From assembly GCF_003285005.1 (NCBI RefSeq), contig NZ_QMFA01000012.1, forward strand, positions 62,001 to 126,000: a stretch of 64,000 nucleotides of DNA, written 5' to 3'. Shown in pieces: positions 28,803 through 37,917 of this stretch; positions within the stretch are counted from its first letter, which is position 1; each line of letters begins with the position of its first letter. Origin of the DNA: Paenibacillus sp. YN15. GTDB taxonomy: Bacteria > Bacillota > Bacilli > Paenibacillales > NBRC-103111. Below the pieces are notes generated by a model. It did not search any database, was not told the DNA's origin, and worked only from the letters and a program-made list of their open reading frames with translations. Both the position numbers and the translations under genes were made by a program.

Positions 28803-30362
28803 TCAGGAATTATTGGCGTGAACCTTATTGTAGCTTTCCGTCAGCTCCTTGATCAGATCATCCCCGCCCTGCTTGCGGTATTCCTTGACGAAGGTATCAA
28901 AATAATCCAACGGCTCCTTGCCCAGAACAATCTTGGCGGCCGCTTCCTGGAACAGGGCTCCCGTATCCGGCTTCAAATCGGGGAAGCGCTTAAGAATTTC
29001 CGGGTCGGGCAGCCCGTTCATCACATCCTTGACGCCTTCCTTCTTGGAGAGGTCAATGGCATCCTGCTTATATTTGTACAGGCGCTCCTGATCCTCCGTG
29101 CGCTTCTGCTTGGTAGCCAAATCAAGGGCATAGCTGACTCCCAGGAACAGGGCGGAGCGGAACTCCTGCTTCTGATCCTTAACCTTCTGGGCGTCATAGA
29201 CATACTTGTCGCCTTCCTTAACGTACGTATCCCCTTCCAGTCCGAAGTAAGCGAAGACGGCCCCTTCCTCCGTAGCCAGCCAATCGAACATCTTGATAAT
29301 GGCCTCCGGGTTCTTGGCGGTCTTCATAATAAACCAATACCGGCTGCTGGTCTTCAGAGTCCCGCCAAGGGCACCGTCATAGCCGGCGCCTCTGGGAGTC
29401 GGAATGGTGATCAGCTCCGGCGCGGTGCTCTTCAGAGATGACTGCAGCTTCAGATTCCAGTTGTCGGCCGACAGGGTCTGATGGTGGAAGGAGCCCGCAA
29501 GATCGGACAAAATCTTCTTTTCCTGGACGGCGCCCGTATTGCTGAGGAACTCCGGGTCTACCAGCTTCTCCTCATACATTTGCCGCAGGAAGCCAAGGGC
29601 ATTCTTCATATTGGGGTGGATGATGGAGGGAATAATCTGGCCCTCGTATTCCGTATAATCCGAGGCCACGCCCCACATGCCGCGGATCGGCGTCCACCAG
29701 GTGAACTTCTCCCGCATGGTGAAGGGAATCTCGTCCTTCAGGTTATTGCCGTTGGGGTCCTTGTCCCTGAATTGCCGCAGCAGCTCCAGAAGCTCCTCCG
29801 AGGTGCCGGGAATCTTCGCTCCCAGCTTATCCATCCAGTCCTTGCGGACATAGAAAGCGTCATTGTTGGCAGCCAGCTGAATGCTGGGAATCGCAATGAT
29901 CTTGCCGTTGATAGTCACAGCGTCCCAGGCTTCCTGAGGGATGATTTTTTTCAGGTTGGGGGCGTGCTTGTCAATAAGGTCATTCAGAGGAAGCAGCCGG
30001 TCCTGGGCTCCCGCATAGTTGAGGGTATAGCCGGTAAACAAATCCGGGAAATCGCTGGAAGCGAATTTCAGCCGCAGCGTCTCCTCGTATTTGCCATGGG
30101 CCATGGTTTCAATAATCAGCTTCGTATTGGTCTTCTCTTCAAAATACTTAACGAAGGCCTGCTCCGACAAGGGGCCGTCCGGCAGAACAAAATTATTGTC
30201 GGACAAGAAATACTTGATCTCCGCCGGCTTTGCCGCCTCAGGCGTCTGTGTGCCGCTCGGGTTGTTCCCCTCCGTCCCTTGTCCCGAGCCGCCGGAGCAC
30301 GCCGAAACAACGGCCAGCGCCCCAACAGTCATGATTGATACCCATTTTTTTGTATGCCGCAT
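28803..30362 (-). CDS. Extracellular sugar-binding lipoprotein (ABC uptake set 3)
   Basis: 519 residues with lipobox VVSAC (Cys22) and a Gly/Asn/Thr linker. Typical LplA-like body, with FRDKDPNGNNLKDEIPF in place of the DPDGNGKND loop. Lies between the YtcP-like permease (68-bp gap upstream) and the secreted beta-helix gene (17-bp gap downstream), so all three probably serve one glycan. Ligand unknown. Confidence 0.9.
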   Translation of the reverse strand: MRHTKKWVSIMTVGALAVVSACSGGSGQGTEGNNPSGTQTPEAAKPAEIKYFLSDNNFVLPDGPLSEQAFVKYFEEKTNTKLIIETMAHGKYEETLRLKFASSDFPDLFTGYTLNYAGAQDRLLPLNDLIDKHAPNLKKIIPQEAWDAVTINGKIIAIPSIQLAANNDAFYVRKDWMDKLGAKIPGTSEELLELLRQFRDKDPNGNNLKDEIPFTMREKFTWWTPIRGMWGVASDYTEYEGQIIPSIIHPNMKNALGFLRQMYEEKLVDPEFLSNTGAVQEKKILSDLAGSFHHQTLSADNWNLKLQSSLKSTAPELITIPTPRGAGYDGALGGTLKTSSRYWFIMKTAKNPEAIIKMFDWLATEEGAVFAYFGLEGDTYVKEGDKYVYDAQKVKDQKQEFRSALFLGVSYALDLATKQKRTEDQERLYKYKQDAIDLSKKEGVKDVMNGLPDPEILKRFPDLKPDTGALFQEAAAKIVLGKEPLDYFDTFVKEYRKQGGDDLIKELTESYNKVHANNS

Positions 30363-30430
30363 GAAGATGTCCTCCCTTTATTTAAGCTTAGTTTACCTTA
30401 TGTCAACGCAAAATGCGCCAGCATTGAACC

Positions 30431-31306
30431 CTATTCCTTCAATGAACCCAGCATCGCCCCTTTAATAAAATGCTTCTGGACAAAGGGATAAATCAGCATA
30501 ATCGGCACGGTCGCCACTACAATCGTCGCCATCTTCAGCCCCTCCGGGGAGGTATCCATTTCCTCCATAATAGTGGAAGCCATGTCGTTGGTATTGCCCT
30601 GGGCAATCATGGAGTACAGATACAGCTGCAGTGGCCTAAGCTCCGGCTTGGTGATATAAATCATCGCCGAGAAGTAGCTGTTCCAGTGGTGAACCGAATA
30701 ATAAAGGGTCAGCGTCACCAATATAGGCAGCGACAAAGGCACAGCAATTTTGAAGAGAATGCTGTATTCGGACATGCCGTCCACCCGGGCCGCCTCGAAC
30801 AGCTCCTCCGGCAGACTTTTGAAGAAGGTCAGGCAGAGAATCATGTTAAACATACTGATTGCCGACGGAATGATCAGCGCCCATAGCGTATTGACCAGGC
30901 CAATGGACTTTACTACCAGATAGGTGGGAATCAAGGGAGCACTAAAAATCATGGTGAAGACGATAACCAGCATGAATACCTTGCGGCCGCGCAGACCCGA
31001 TTTGGACAAGGGATATGCCATCAGCACCGTAAGCAGCAAATTGATCAAGGTTCCCACCAGAGCAATAAAGACGGTTATGCGAAAGGAGGTCCAGAAGGAG
31101 CTGTTCTTCATCACCTGGGTATAGTTGTCCAGATTGAAATCCACGGGCCACAGCTTTACCCGGGAATGAATCAGGGCATTGGTGGAGCTGAAGGAGCCTG
31201 CTACAATATGCACAATCGGAATTAAGACCACAAGGCACAGAATAAAGAGAAATACAATATTGGAGAAGTCGAAAACCTTTTCCCCCATGGTTTGTTTGAT
31301 TTTCAT
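30431..31306 (-). CDS. Sugar ABC transporter permease, YtcP-like (set 3)
   Basis: 291 residues, six membrane helices, EAA loop EAARVDGMSEYSILFKIAVPL and C-terminus FVQKHFIKGAMLGSLKE. Start 28 bp after the LplB-like stop. Partner of the 31335-32291 permease. Confidence 0.9.
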   Translation of the reverse strand: MKIKQTMGEKVFDFSNIVFLFILCLVVLIPIVHIVAGSFSSTNALIHSRVKLWPVDFNLDNYTQVMKNSSFWTSFRITVFIALVGTLINLLLTVLMAYPLSKSGLRGRKVFMLVIVFTMIFSAPLIPTYLVVKSIGLVNTLWALIIPSAISMFNMILCLTFFKSLPEELFEAARVDGMSEYSILFKIAVPLSLPILVTLTLYYSVHHWNSYFSAMIYITKPELRPLQLYLYSMIAQGNTNDMASTIMEEMDTSPEGLKMATIVVATVPIMLIYPFVQKHFIKGAMLGSLKE

Positions 31307-31334
31307 GGCTCACACTCCCACCAGTCTCTAGTCT

Positions 31335-32291
31335 CTAATACAATCCGTCGCCGGTCAGCTTATTGCTGATTTTATTGGCCGTTACGAGCAGAACAAACCC
31401 GATAACCGATTTGAACAACCCTATGGCCGTCGTAAAGCTGTATTGGCCTTCGATAACCCCGGCTCTGTATTGAAAGGTGTCCAGCACATCCCCGACCTGA
31501 TAGGTGATGGGAGTCAGGAACACATAGATATGCTCGAAGCCCAGATCCAGAATATTGCCGATCCGCAGCAGGAGAAGAATAACAATAGCAGGCAGGATTC
31601 CCGGCAAGGTAATGTGAAGGAACTGCCTCCATCTTCCGGCTCCGTCGATTCTGCCGGCCTCATAGAGCACCGGATTAATGCCGGCCAGGGCAGCCAGAAA
31701 AATAATGGAGCTCCAGCCCATGTCCTTCCATACGCCCGATAGTACGATCATCCCCCGGAAATAAGCGGGCTCCAGCAGGAACTGGATTTTCTCATAGCCG
31801 AAATATTCCACAACCTGATTGACCAGACCCATACGGACGGACAGGAGCACATACGCCAAGCCAAAAATAATGGTCCAGGAGAGAAAGTGGGGCAGATAGA
31901 GAACCGTTTGCACGATTCTCTTGTAGGAGTTGATCCGCAGTTCGTTCAGCAGGCAGGCCAACAGAATCGGGGCCGGGAAGGAGAAGATCAGTTGGTACAG
32001 GCTAATAATCAGGGTATTGGCGATCAGGCGGGTAAAACGCTCATATTTGAACAGCTCCTCGAACCATTGGAGCCCCACCCAGGGACTGTCCCATATGCCT
32101 TGGAAAATATCATATTCCTTAAAGGCCAGCACACTCCCCAACAAAGGAATGTATTTGAAGATCAGCAGATACAGGAGGCCCGGCAGAAGCATTAGATACA
32201 AAGCCCGGTTTTTCGCCACATATTTGAACAGGCCGATCTTGGCTCTACCGCTTTTCGAGGCTGAGGCAGCAGCAGTTGCAGATGTATTCAT
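31335..32291 (-). CDS. Sugar ABC transporter permease, LplB-like (set 3)
   Basis: About 318 residues from ATG 32291 (GAGAGGAAGGAAA upstream; the longer frame to 32324 would start inside this site). Polar N-terminus, six helices and EAA loop EAGRIDGAGRWRQFLHITLPG; ends NKLTGDGLY. First gene of the set 3 operon that runs permease, permease, binding protein, beta-helix enzyme, kinase, response regulator. Confidence 0.9.
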   Translation of the reverse strand: MNTSATAAASASKSGRAKIGLFKYVAKNRALYLMLLPGLLYLLIFKYIPLLGSVLAFKEYDIFQGIWDSPWVGLQWFEELFKYERFTRLIANTLIISLYQLIFSFPAPILLACLLNELRINSYKRIVQTVLYLPHFLSWTIIFGLAYVLLSVRMGLVNQVVEYFGYEKIQFLLEPAYFRGMIVLSGVWKDMGWSSIIFLAALAGINPVLYEAGRIDGAGRWRQFLHITLPGILPAIVILLLLRIGNILDLGFEHIYVFLTPITYQVGDVLDTFQYRAGVIEGQYSFTTAIGLFKSVIGFVLLVTANKISNKLTGDGLY

Positions 32292-32430
32292 GGGTTTCCT
32301 TCCTCTCTTTTGCGCTTCTTGCAAGTAAGCGTTTTTCTGTCTACCTGTATTTTAAGGCGCGATCCCCCTCGCTTCTATTGGGCAAAACAACAACTTACAT
32401 GGAGAATCGTACATATTAGCCGCAAAAAAG

Positions 32431-32458
32431 AAAGAACCGGCTGAAGAACCGGTTCTTT
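32431..32458 (-). terminator. Rho-independent terminator of the FAD oxidoreductase gene
   Basis: AAAGAACCGG-8 nt-CCGGTTCTTT, a perfect 10-bp stem 7 bp after the stop at 32466, followed on the minus strand by TTTTTTGCGG. Confidence 0.9.
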
Positions 32459-32465
32459 CGATATT

Positions 32466-34349
32466 TCACTGTGCGCCGGGCCCAGGCATCTGCTCCGTAC
32501 CGCAGAACCGCAGCGCATAGCTCTTGATATTCTGGACCGTCTCGTATTCGAAGGTCAGCTTCGGCAGGGTGGTGACATGCAGCAGATGACGGTCATCCCT
32601 GAAGGCCTCCCGCAGAATGTCCTTGATCCCGGCTTGAAGCTCCGGATGCGCCCTGGCAATCCGGATCAGGGCCACCGTCGTTTGGGAGACGATCTGGAAA
32701 TAAAGCCCGTTGAAATTCTTGTTGCCGTTCACCTTATAGCTTATTTCCTTGATCTCATGATACAGCGGCTTATTGTATTCCCCCTCGTCGCAAAGGATTT
32801 CCTTCAGCATCGGGATACTTTCCCGGTCTCCCAGCTTGCCCAGAAGATAGATGGCGATGGCGCTGCGGAACTGGTTGGTCCGGCGGCAATCCTTGAAGTA
32901 AAAAGCGTCCCGGGCACCGACAATTTGCCGCAATACCGGCAGGGCCGCCGCGTCTGCCGCAAGCCCCAGGCCTATGGCGCTGCCATAGCGCAGCATCTGT
33001 TCCCCGGAGGCCAGCCATTCCTTCAGCTGAGGCGCGATCTTTCCGCCCAACAGCTTGCAGGAGTAAATTGCGATGCCGGGCATATCCGTTGCAAGGGCCG
33101 CCTTAATCTCTTGCGGATCGGTCATCCACTGAATCCGCTCCCTGCGGAAGGAGTCATCGAACATAATGCCCTTGTCATGCTCCTCCGTGAGACAACCGCT
33201 GGCCTCGAGAATGGCTTTCACCTGGCCGTAAGGCACCTGCTCCGGGCTTACGCCCCGTTTGGCCGCCAAAGCCGCCACAACCCCTGCGCTTTCGCCGCAC
33301 TTCTGCATATCCCGCTGCATACGGAGGATACTGGCCACATCGTGGTCCATCCCCAGATGCCGCCCGGCCACAAGAAGGCCCTTGAAGCCTTTGGGCATCA
33401 TGGAGCGCAGGGTCACCGGAACCGAGAAGCAGGCCGTGCTCAAATTGGCCGCCACATGCAGGTCCTGAAGCTCCTCCGTCTCCAGCGCATGATCCTTGCC
33501 GTGCTTGTCGAAGTCGCAGTAGCCGTAGAACAGGGGCTCCTCCTCCCGCCGTCCGGCGATAACCTCTCCGACGGTAATATTTTTCTCCGCGTCAATGATC
33601 CGGCCTTCCCGGATGCCGATGAAGGGGGCTAAGAACATCACCCGCTTTTCCTCATCGCTGAACTCCTCCAGCATTTGGCTGGCGTGGGCCTGAAGAATGC
33701 CTCTGGACAGCTTGAAAGGATCATACTGGTTGACATACCCGCTGTCATGGTTGGTCCGGGTAATGGTGCCGTTCTTGTTCAGCCATACCTTCACACTGGT
33801 AAACGGTCTGGTTATACCATCGGTTTCCCGGCCGTATCGGGTTGCGCAGCCGGCCAGTATACATACGGCAGAGTCGGCAGTGGCATCAATGACGGTGCCG
33901 CAAGCCACATTCCATTGCCGTCCGCCTGAGAAAAGGGACACCCCCTTGACTGTATGTCCCTTCATGAATACGCCGGTTACCGTGGTTTCCAGAGACAGCC
34001 GGGCGCCATGCTCCGTAATCCGGTTTTCCATAATATATTTCTTCGCTTCCACCCGGTCCAGGAAATGCTCTCTCCCCATGCTTTGGGCTTCCTGGTCAAT
34101 GTCCACTTGCAAGCCTCCTGCCAGGCCGTAATAATAGCCGGACACATAGCCCATGGTGCCCATGCCGCCGATTCCCGGAAGACGGTCCACCCCCAGAACC
34201 TTTGCACCCTGTGCCGAGGCGGCAATCACCGCAAGAGCGCCGGCCGTTCCTACACCCGCCACCAGAACATCCACATTTTCTGCAAACTGCGGTTGATCTG
34301 CAGCGGTTTCCATCATTTTGCCGTTGACCATTCGGCGATAGATCATCAT
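32466..34349 (-). CDS. FAD-dependent oxidoreductase with HEAT-like C-terminal tail
   Basis: About 627 residues from ATG 34349 (AAGGAG upstream); a longer frame to 34619 would cover the divergent control region. The N-terminus has the FAD-binding motif VLVAGVGTAGALA (Gly32, 34, 37), then GVDRLPGIGGMGTMGY, as in FAD_oxidored (PF12831) proteins. From ~455 on the sequence changes to helical repeats (YGSAIGLGLAADAAALPVLR; FRSAIAIYLLGKLGDRESI) like HEAT/PBS repeats, as in some homologues in carbohydrate clusters. No signal peptide. Divergent from an AraC regulator with operator-like repeats between. Substrate unknown; oxidation of a sugar or polyol is a guess from context. Confidence 0.82.
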   Translation of the reverse strand: MMIYRRMVNGKMMETAADQPQFAENVDVLVAGVGTAGALAVIAASAQGAKVLGVDRLPGIGGMGTMGYVSGYYYGLAGGLQVDIDQEAQSMGREHFLDRVEAKKYIMENRITEHGARLSLETTVTGVFMKGHTVKGVSLFSGGRQWNVACGTVIDATADSAVCILAGCATRYGRETDGITRPFTSVKVWLNKNGTITRTNHDSGYVNQYDPFKLSRGILQAHASQMLEEFSDEEKRVMFLAPFIGIREGRIIDAEKNITVGEVIAGRREEEPLFYGYCDFDKHGKDHALETEELQDLHVAANLSTACFSVPVTLRSMMPKGFKGLLVAGRHLGMDHDVASILRMQRDMQKCGESAGVVAALAAKRGVSPEQVPYGQVKAILEASGCLTEEHDKGIMFDDSFRRERIQWMTDPQEIKAALATDMPGIAIYSCKLLGGKIAPQLKEWLASGEQMLRYGSAIGLGLAADAAALPVLRQIVGARDAFYFKDCRRTNQFRSAIAIYLLGKLGDRESIPMLKEILCDEGEYNKPLYHEIKEISYKVNGNKNFNGLYFQIVSQTTVALIRIARAHPELQAGIKDILREAFRDDRHLLHVTTLPKLTFEYETVQNIKSYALRFCGTEQMPGPGAQ

Positions 34350-34453
34350 GATACCAGACTCCTTCCCAGCCGGATTCCCGCCATTTCCGTCTTGTTGACT
34401 CCGATGAGTACCAGATCGTACTGCATCCATGCTCCTCCTTTGGCCTCTTGCGT

Positions 34454-34483
34454 TTGTATACTTTTTTGCAGCTTGGTATACTT
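34454..34483. promoter_or_regulatory. Direct-repeat operator candidate between divergent AraC regulator and oxidoreductase
   Basis: GTATACTT occurs at 34456 and again at 34476, exactly 20 bp apart (two helical turns), within TTTGTATACTTTTTTGCA and TTGGTATACTTGTGCCAT. In-phase direct repeats in a divergent gap are the usual layout of AraC-family binding sites. The 278-bp gap (34350-34627) otherwise shows no clear promoter hexamers. Confidence 0.55.
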
Positions 34484-34627
34484 GTGCCATGGATTCATCA
34501 TATAGCTTAATGCAGTTCCCATCCTCTACTCTTTTGCTTGGGTTCTCCATTTTTTTGCGTTTTTCCAAAAGTCCCCCGGGAATTGATCCAACCGCCCGCG
34601 GGCCGTCCGGGAGGGACAAAATCCGCC

Positions 34628-35437
34628 ATGGACCATGAGCAAACCATATGGATTCACCGCAGGTCCTACAACAATCTCACGAAATCCAACAAACCCCATC
34701 TGTCCCACCGCTTCAAAGTCGTCTGGATCAGGAGCGGAAGCTGCCTTTGGAATATTGCCGGAGATCTGTGTGCCGTCAACCGGGATGACATTGTCCTGCT
34801 GAATAATGAGGAGCAACGCCTGATTGAGAAGGTTACCTCCCCTGGGGACCTGAAGTTTTTTATAATGGAATTTGAGCCGCGTTTCCTCTTTGATTCCGAA
34901 TTGCTGCAGTTGTTTACCAAACCCGTTAAGGGCTATGTCCACCGGATTATCCCTGCGGACCGGCAGTTGGCAGGCATACTGGAGCTTATCCGGGAAGAGA
35001 GTGAAAGTCAGGCAAGCTACAGCCAAATCGTCATTTCATCCTGCGTGCTCCAGATTCTGGCGCTGGCGGCTCGGAAAGTTGGCCTGTCTCCGGATCACTG
35101 CTCCCGGGTGAATCCTCTGATGAAAGCTGTGCTGGCTTATATTGACGAGCATTATACCCGGCGGATTACCCTGAATGAGTTGGCCAAAATAGCCCATATG
35201 AGCAGTACCGCCTTCTCCAGATATTTCACCAAATACAACGGTATCGGTCCTATCCAATACATCAAGCGGAAGCGAATCACCCTGGCCATCCGGCTGCTGG
35301 AGGAAACGGACCGGACCATTCTGGATATCGCCATGGATTGCGGTTTTCGCAATGCATCCAATTTTTATCGGGCCTTCCACAGCCTTACCCGCCAGGTTCC
35401 GGGAGATTACCGCACCGACCGCGACGATCAGGCATGA
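34628..35437 (+). CDS. AraC-family transcriptional regulator
   Basis: About 269 residues from ATG 34628 (GGGAGGGAC upstream; an in-frame codon at 34538 is less likely). The N-terminal ~150 residues resemble a cupin-type ligand-binding domain (GSCLWNIAGDLCAVNRDDIVL). The C-terminal ~100 residues hold the two AraC helix-turn-helix motifs (AHMSSTAFSRYFTKYNG; ILDIAMDCGFRNASNFYRAF). Soluble, one-component. Divergent from the FAD oxidoreductase, its likely target. Confidence 0.88.
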   Translation: MDHEQTIWIHRRSYNNLTKSNKPHLSHRFKVVWIRSGSCLWNIAGDLCAVNRDDIVLLNNEEQRLIEKVTSPGDLKFFIMEFEPRFLFDSELLQLFTKPVKGYVHRIIPADRQLAGILELIREESESQASYSQIVISSCVLQILALAARKVGLSPDHCSRVNPLMKAVLAYIDEHYTRRITLNELAKIAHMSSTAFSRYFTKYNGIGPIQYIKRKRITLAIRLLEETDRTILDIAMDCGFRNASNFYRAFHSLTRQVPGDYRTDRDDQA

Positions 35438-35508
35438 CCAGTTGCCGTTCCAAGTCTTTTCAAGTGCCGCGGCGGCAGAGCCTGCATCGGATACGCTTAT
35501 AATGGAAT

Positions 35509-35534
35509 AGGCCCATGCATATTCGCATGGGCCT
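35509..35534. terminator. Bidirectional terminator, shared family copy 2
   Basis: AGGCCCATGC-6 nt-GCATGGGCCT, a perfect 10-bp stem between the convergent AraC and glycerol-dehydrogenase-like genes. The hairpin plus the following GCAGGGAGGGCTAGG resembles 23471-23520. Confidence 0.75.
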
Positions 35535-35590
35535 GCTTAATTGCAGGGAGGGCTAGGTCAAAGTATCCGCCGGCCTTACCTCAGGCATCC

Positions 35591-36685
35591 CTATACGCGT
35601 GACAAACACTCCCGGCCCAGCCGGTCCGCCTCCCGGAGCGCCGCCAGCACATCGCCGGGGGAGACGGGAAACGGCATGTTGCCCATGGGATTGTCCGGCG
35701 AGCAGGCGGCTTGGGCAGCCGGCAGCAGACGGCCGTCCTCCGCCCCGTCCAGGCCGATCTGGCCCAGGGTCACAGGCAGGCCCAGCCCGGCGGAAAAGCC
35801 CAGCACCGCCTCCAGCTCCGCTGCCGGAGCCTGCTCCAGCACCAGCTGGACCAAGGTGCAGAAGGCGACGATCTCCCCGTGAAGATAGGGCCGCGTCTCC
35901 GGCAGCAGCGTCAGGCCGTTATGGACCGCATGAGCTGCCGCCAGCCCGCCGTTCTCGAAGCCCAGGCCGCTTAGCAGCAGCACCGCCTCCACCACCCGCT
36001 CCAGCGCTTCATCGGTCCGGCCCGCTTCGCAGGCGGCCTTGGCTGCAGGGGCATCCGCCAGCAGCACCTCATAGCAGCGCCGGGCGATGGCCTGTCCGGC
36101 CTGGCTTACACCGAGGCCGCTGGCCGCCCGAACGTTGGCCCTGGCCTCGAACCAGGTGGACAGGCCATCCCCCATGCCCGCCGTCAGAAACCGGACGGGA
36201 GCCCGGGCGATAATGCCCGTGTCCACCAGCACCACCTCCGGCGGCGTAGCCAGAGCAATATATCGGGAAAGCTCCCCCGTGTCCTTGTAGACCACGGAAG
36301 CCGCGCTGCACGGCGCATCTGTGGAGGCAATCGTGGGGATGATGATAACAGGCAAGCCCAGCTCATGGGCCACCGCCTTAGCCGTGTCCAGAGCGCTGCC
36401 GCCTCCCAGCCCCACCACCGCCGCGCAGGTCTCCTGGGCGCAAAGCTCCGCCAGCCAGACGATTTCGCCTTCCGTACATCTGCCGGAGAAATCGCCGTGC
36501 ACCACAGGAAACGGCTCCTTCCGCAGCGCCTCCTCCAGCAAATGGCTGACCCGCTGGCGGTCTTCCCTGCCCGCCACCAGGAAGACCTTGCCTTCGCCGG
36601 CTACGCGCCGGACATAACCGCCCAGCTCCAGCAGCCGGTTTTCCCCCTGGGCATAGATGGACGGGGACATAAAGCCGCGCTTCAT
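35591..36685 (-). CDS. gldA: Glycerol dehydrogenase-like iron/zinc alcohol dehydrogenase
   Basis: 364 residues, family length. The NAD-binding turn GLGGGSALDTAKAV is at ~92-105, the TIASTDAPCSA segment at ~118-128. The metal ligands fit the GldA pattern: Asp173 in GMGDGLS, His in AAHAVHNGL (~252-255) and His269 in LHGEIVAF. Oxidises glycerol or a related polyol to the ketone with NAD. Stop codon lies 57 bp from the shared terminator; the YfcE-like gene is 14 bp upstream, so the two are co-transcribed. A GldA relative with another polyol substrate cannot be excluded. Confidence 0.85.
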   Translation of the reverse strand: MKRGFMSPSIYAQGENRLLELGGYVRRVAGEGKVFLVAGREDRQRVSHLLEEALRKEPFPVVHGDFSGRCTEGEIVWLAELCAQETCAAVVGLGGGSALDTAKAVAHELGLPVIIIPTIASTDAPCSAASVVYKDTGELSRYIALATPPEVVLVDTGIIARAPVRFLTAGMGDGLSTWFEARANVRAASGLGVSQAGQAIARRCYEVLLADAPAAKAACEAGRTDEALERVVEAVLLLSGLGFENGGLAAAHAVHNGLTLLPETRPYLHGEIVAFCTLVQLVLEQAPAAELEAVLGFSAGLGLPVTLGQIGLDGAEDGRLLPAAQAACSPDNPMGNMPFPVSPGDVLAALREADRLGRECLSRV

Positions 36686-36699
36686 AGGATTACTCTCCT

Positions 36700-37245
36700 T
36701 TAAGCGAACCGGATGCTTTTTAACACCTGGCCCTCCAGAGTCTTAATCTCAAACAATGAACCCGCCAGCACTCCGTAGGAGGGGGGGAAGTTCTCCTTGG
36801 GCAGCGTAATCGAGCCCGGGTTCAGCAGATACAAGCCGCCGCGCTCCTCCGCCACCGGAATATGGGTATGCCCCTGGATGAACACATCCCCGGGAGACAG
36901 CGCCGGCAATTGATCCATGTTATGATGATGGCCATGGGTGACGAAAATCCGCCTGCCCTCATGGAACAGAATTACATACTCGGCCAGGATGGGAAACTCC
37001 AGCAGCATCTGGTCCACCTCGCTGTCGCAATTGCCGCGGACCGTCATGATCTTGTCCTTTACAGTGTTAAGCCGGGCCGCCACTTCCTTGGGATTGTAAT
37101 TCTCCGGCAGCGGATTGCGGGGACCGTGGTACATCAAATCCCCCAGACTGACCAGATAATCCGCTTCCTCCCGCGCAAAAGCCGCAAGCGCCCGGTCCAG
37201 GCAGCTAATGGAGCCATGAATATCCGACAGAAAAAACAGCTTCAT
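36700..37245 (-). CDS. yfcE: YfcE/MJ0936-family phosphodiesterase
   Basis: 181 residues from ATG 37245 (GAGGAGAACGAG upstream). Calcineurin-like metallophosphoesterase motifs in order: SDIHG (Asp8, His10), VSLGDLMYHG, VRGNCDSE, VTHGHHH and GHTHIPV. These bind two divalent metals. Family members hydrolyse small phosphodiesters; the physiological substrate is unknown. Directly before the gldA-like gene (14-bp gap) and divergent from ohrR. Confidence 0.88.
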   Translation of the reverse strand: MKLFFLSDIHGSISCLDRALAAFAREEADYLVSLGDLMYHGPRNPLPENYNPKEVAARLNTVKDKIMTVRGNCDSEVDQMLLEFPILAEYVILFHEGRRIFVTHGHHHNMDQLPALSPGDVFIQGHTHIPVAEERGGLYLLNPGSITLPKENFPPSYGVLAGSLFEIKTLEGQVLKSIRFA

Positions 37246-37336
37246 TCTCGTTCTCCTCACTTTCATAGTTTTGCTTATGGATAACTATACCAGATTCAGG
37301 AGAAAAAAATCAGCATCGCCCAATCCGAAAACCAAT

Positions 37337-37365
37337 TTGACACGGCTTTGGCCTCCCGCTATAAT
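37337..37365 (+). promoter_or_regulatory. Sigma-A promoter of ohrR-gpx
   Basis: Consensus TTGACA (37337-37342), 17-bp spacer, consensus TATAAT (37360-37365). About 60 bp before the ohrR start. Confidence 0.9.
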
Positions 37366-37367
37366 GA

Positions 37368-37389
37368 TTGTATGCAATTTAATTTTACA
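37368..37389 (+). promoter_or_regulatory. OhrR-type operator
   Basis: TTGTATGCAATTTAATTTTA begins at 37368, just downstream of the -10 box. It resembles the Bacillus subtilis OhrR operator core TTGTATACAATTAAATTGTA (known) with a few changes, and would overlap the transcription start. Autorepression of ohrR-gpx is inferred. Confidence 0.6.
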
Positions 37390-37426
37390 CCAACAAAATA
37401 GTAAAGAAGGAGAATCCGCCCGAGCA

Positions 37427-37897
37427 ATGGAATCGCAGTCGTTTATGGATTTGGACAAACAGCTTTGTTTTGCTCTGTACGCGTGTTCCAAGGAAATTAC
37501 CCGGATGTACCGTCCCCTTCTTGCGCCGCTGGGCCTGACGTATACCCAATACATTACCCTTTTGGCCATCTGGAAGGAAAGCAGAATGAAGGTGAAGGAG
37601 CTGGGCGAGGTACTGTACCTGGATTCCGGCACCCTGACCCCCCTTCTGAAAAAGCTGGAGGTTATGGGCCTGGTCAAGCGAACCCGGGATACCCAGGATG
37701 AGCGGAATGTCTGGATTGAAGTTACCGAAGCCGGACGGAAGCTGCAGAAGCAGGCGACTCATATTCCGCAAACTGCGTTTTGCCGCAGCGGCATGACCCC
37801 GGAGGAGGCCATCTCCCTCCACCGCCAATTGAAGGAGCTGCTGGTCCGGCTGGACAGCATCCCCCCGCTTCAGACCCCGCCCGCCGGGCAGGAGTAA
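37427..37897 (+). CDS. ohrR: OhrR-type organic-peroxide-sensing MarR repressor
   Basis: 156 residues from ATG 37427; the frame extends upstream only through the promoter. The N-terminus DKQLCFALYACSKE matches OhrR, with the reactive Cys14 in the place of B. subtilis Cys15. The winged-helix region LGEVLYLDSGTLTPLLKKLE is almost the OhrR consensus. A second Cys at position 22 is not part of the one-Cys mechanism. It binds the operator at its own promoter and is released when Cys14 is oxidised by organic hydroperoxides (family knowledge). Glutathione peroxidase follows 20 bp downstream. Confidence 0.92.
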   Translation: MESQSFMDLDKQLCFALYACSKEITRMYRPLLAPLGLTYTQYITLLAIWKESRMKVKELGEVLYLDSGTLTPLLKKLEVMGLVKRTRDTQDERNVWIEVTEAGRKLQKQATHIPQTAFCRSGMTPEEAISLHRQLKELLVRLDSIPPLQTPPAGQE

Positions 37898-37917
37898 ATT
37901 TTAAGGAGGCATCCGTA

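Noticed and set aside
32466-34619. A 90-residue longer N-terminus for the FAD oxidoreductase
   Set aside because: The extension has no FAD-fold sequence and would cover the divergent control region; ATG 34349 has a good ribosome site.
35438-35590. A small gene between the AraC and gldA-like genes
   Set aside because: Only a hairpin terminator and no frame with a ribosome site.
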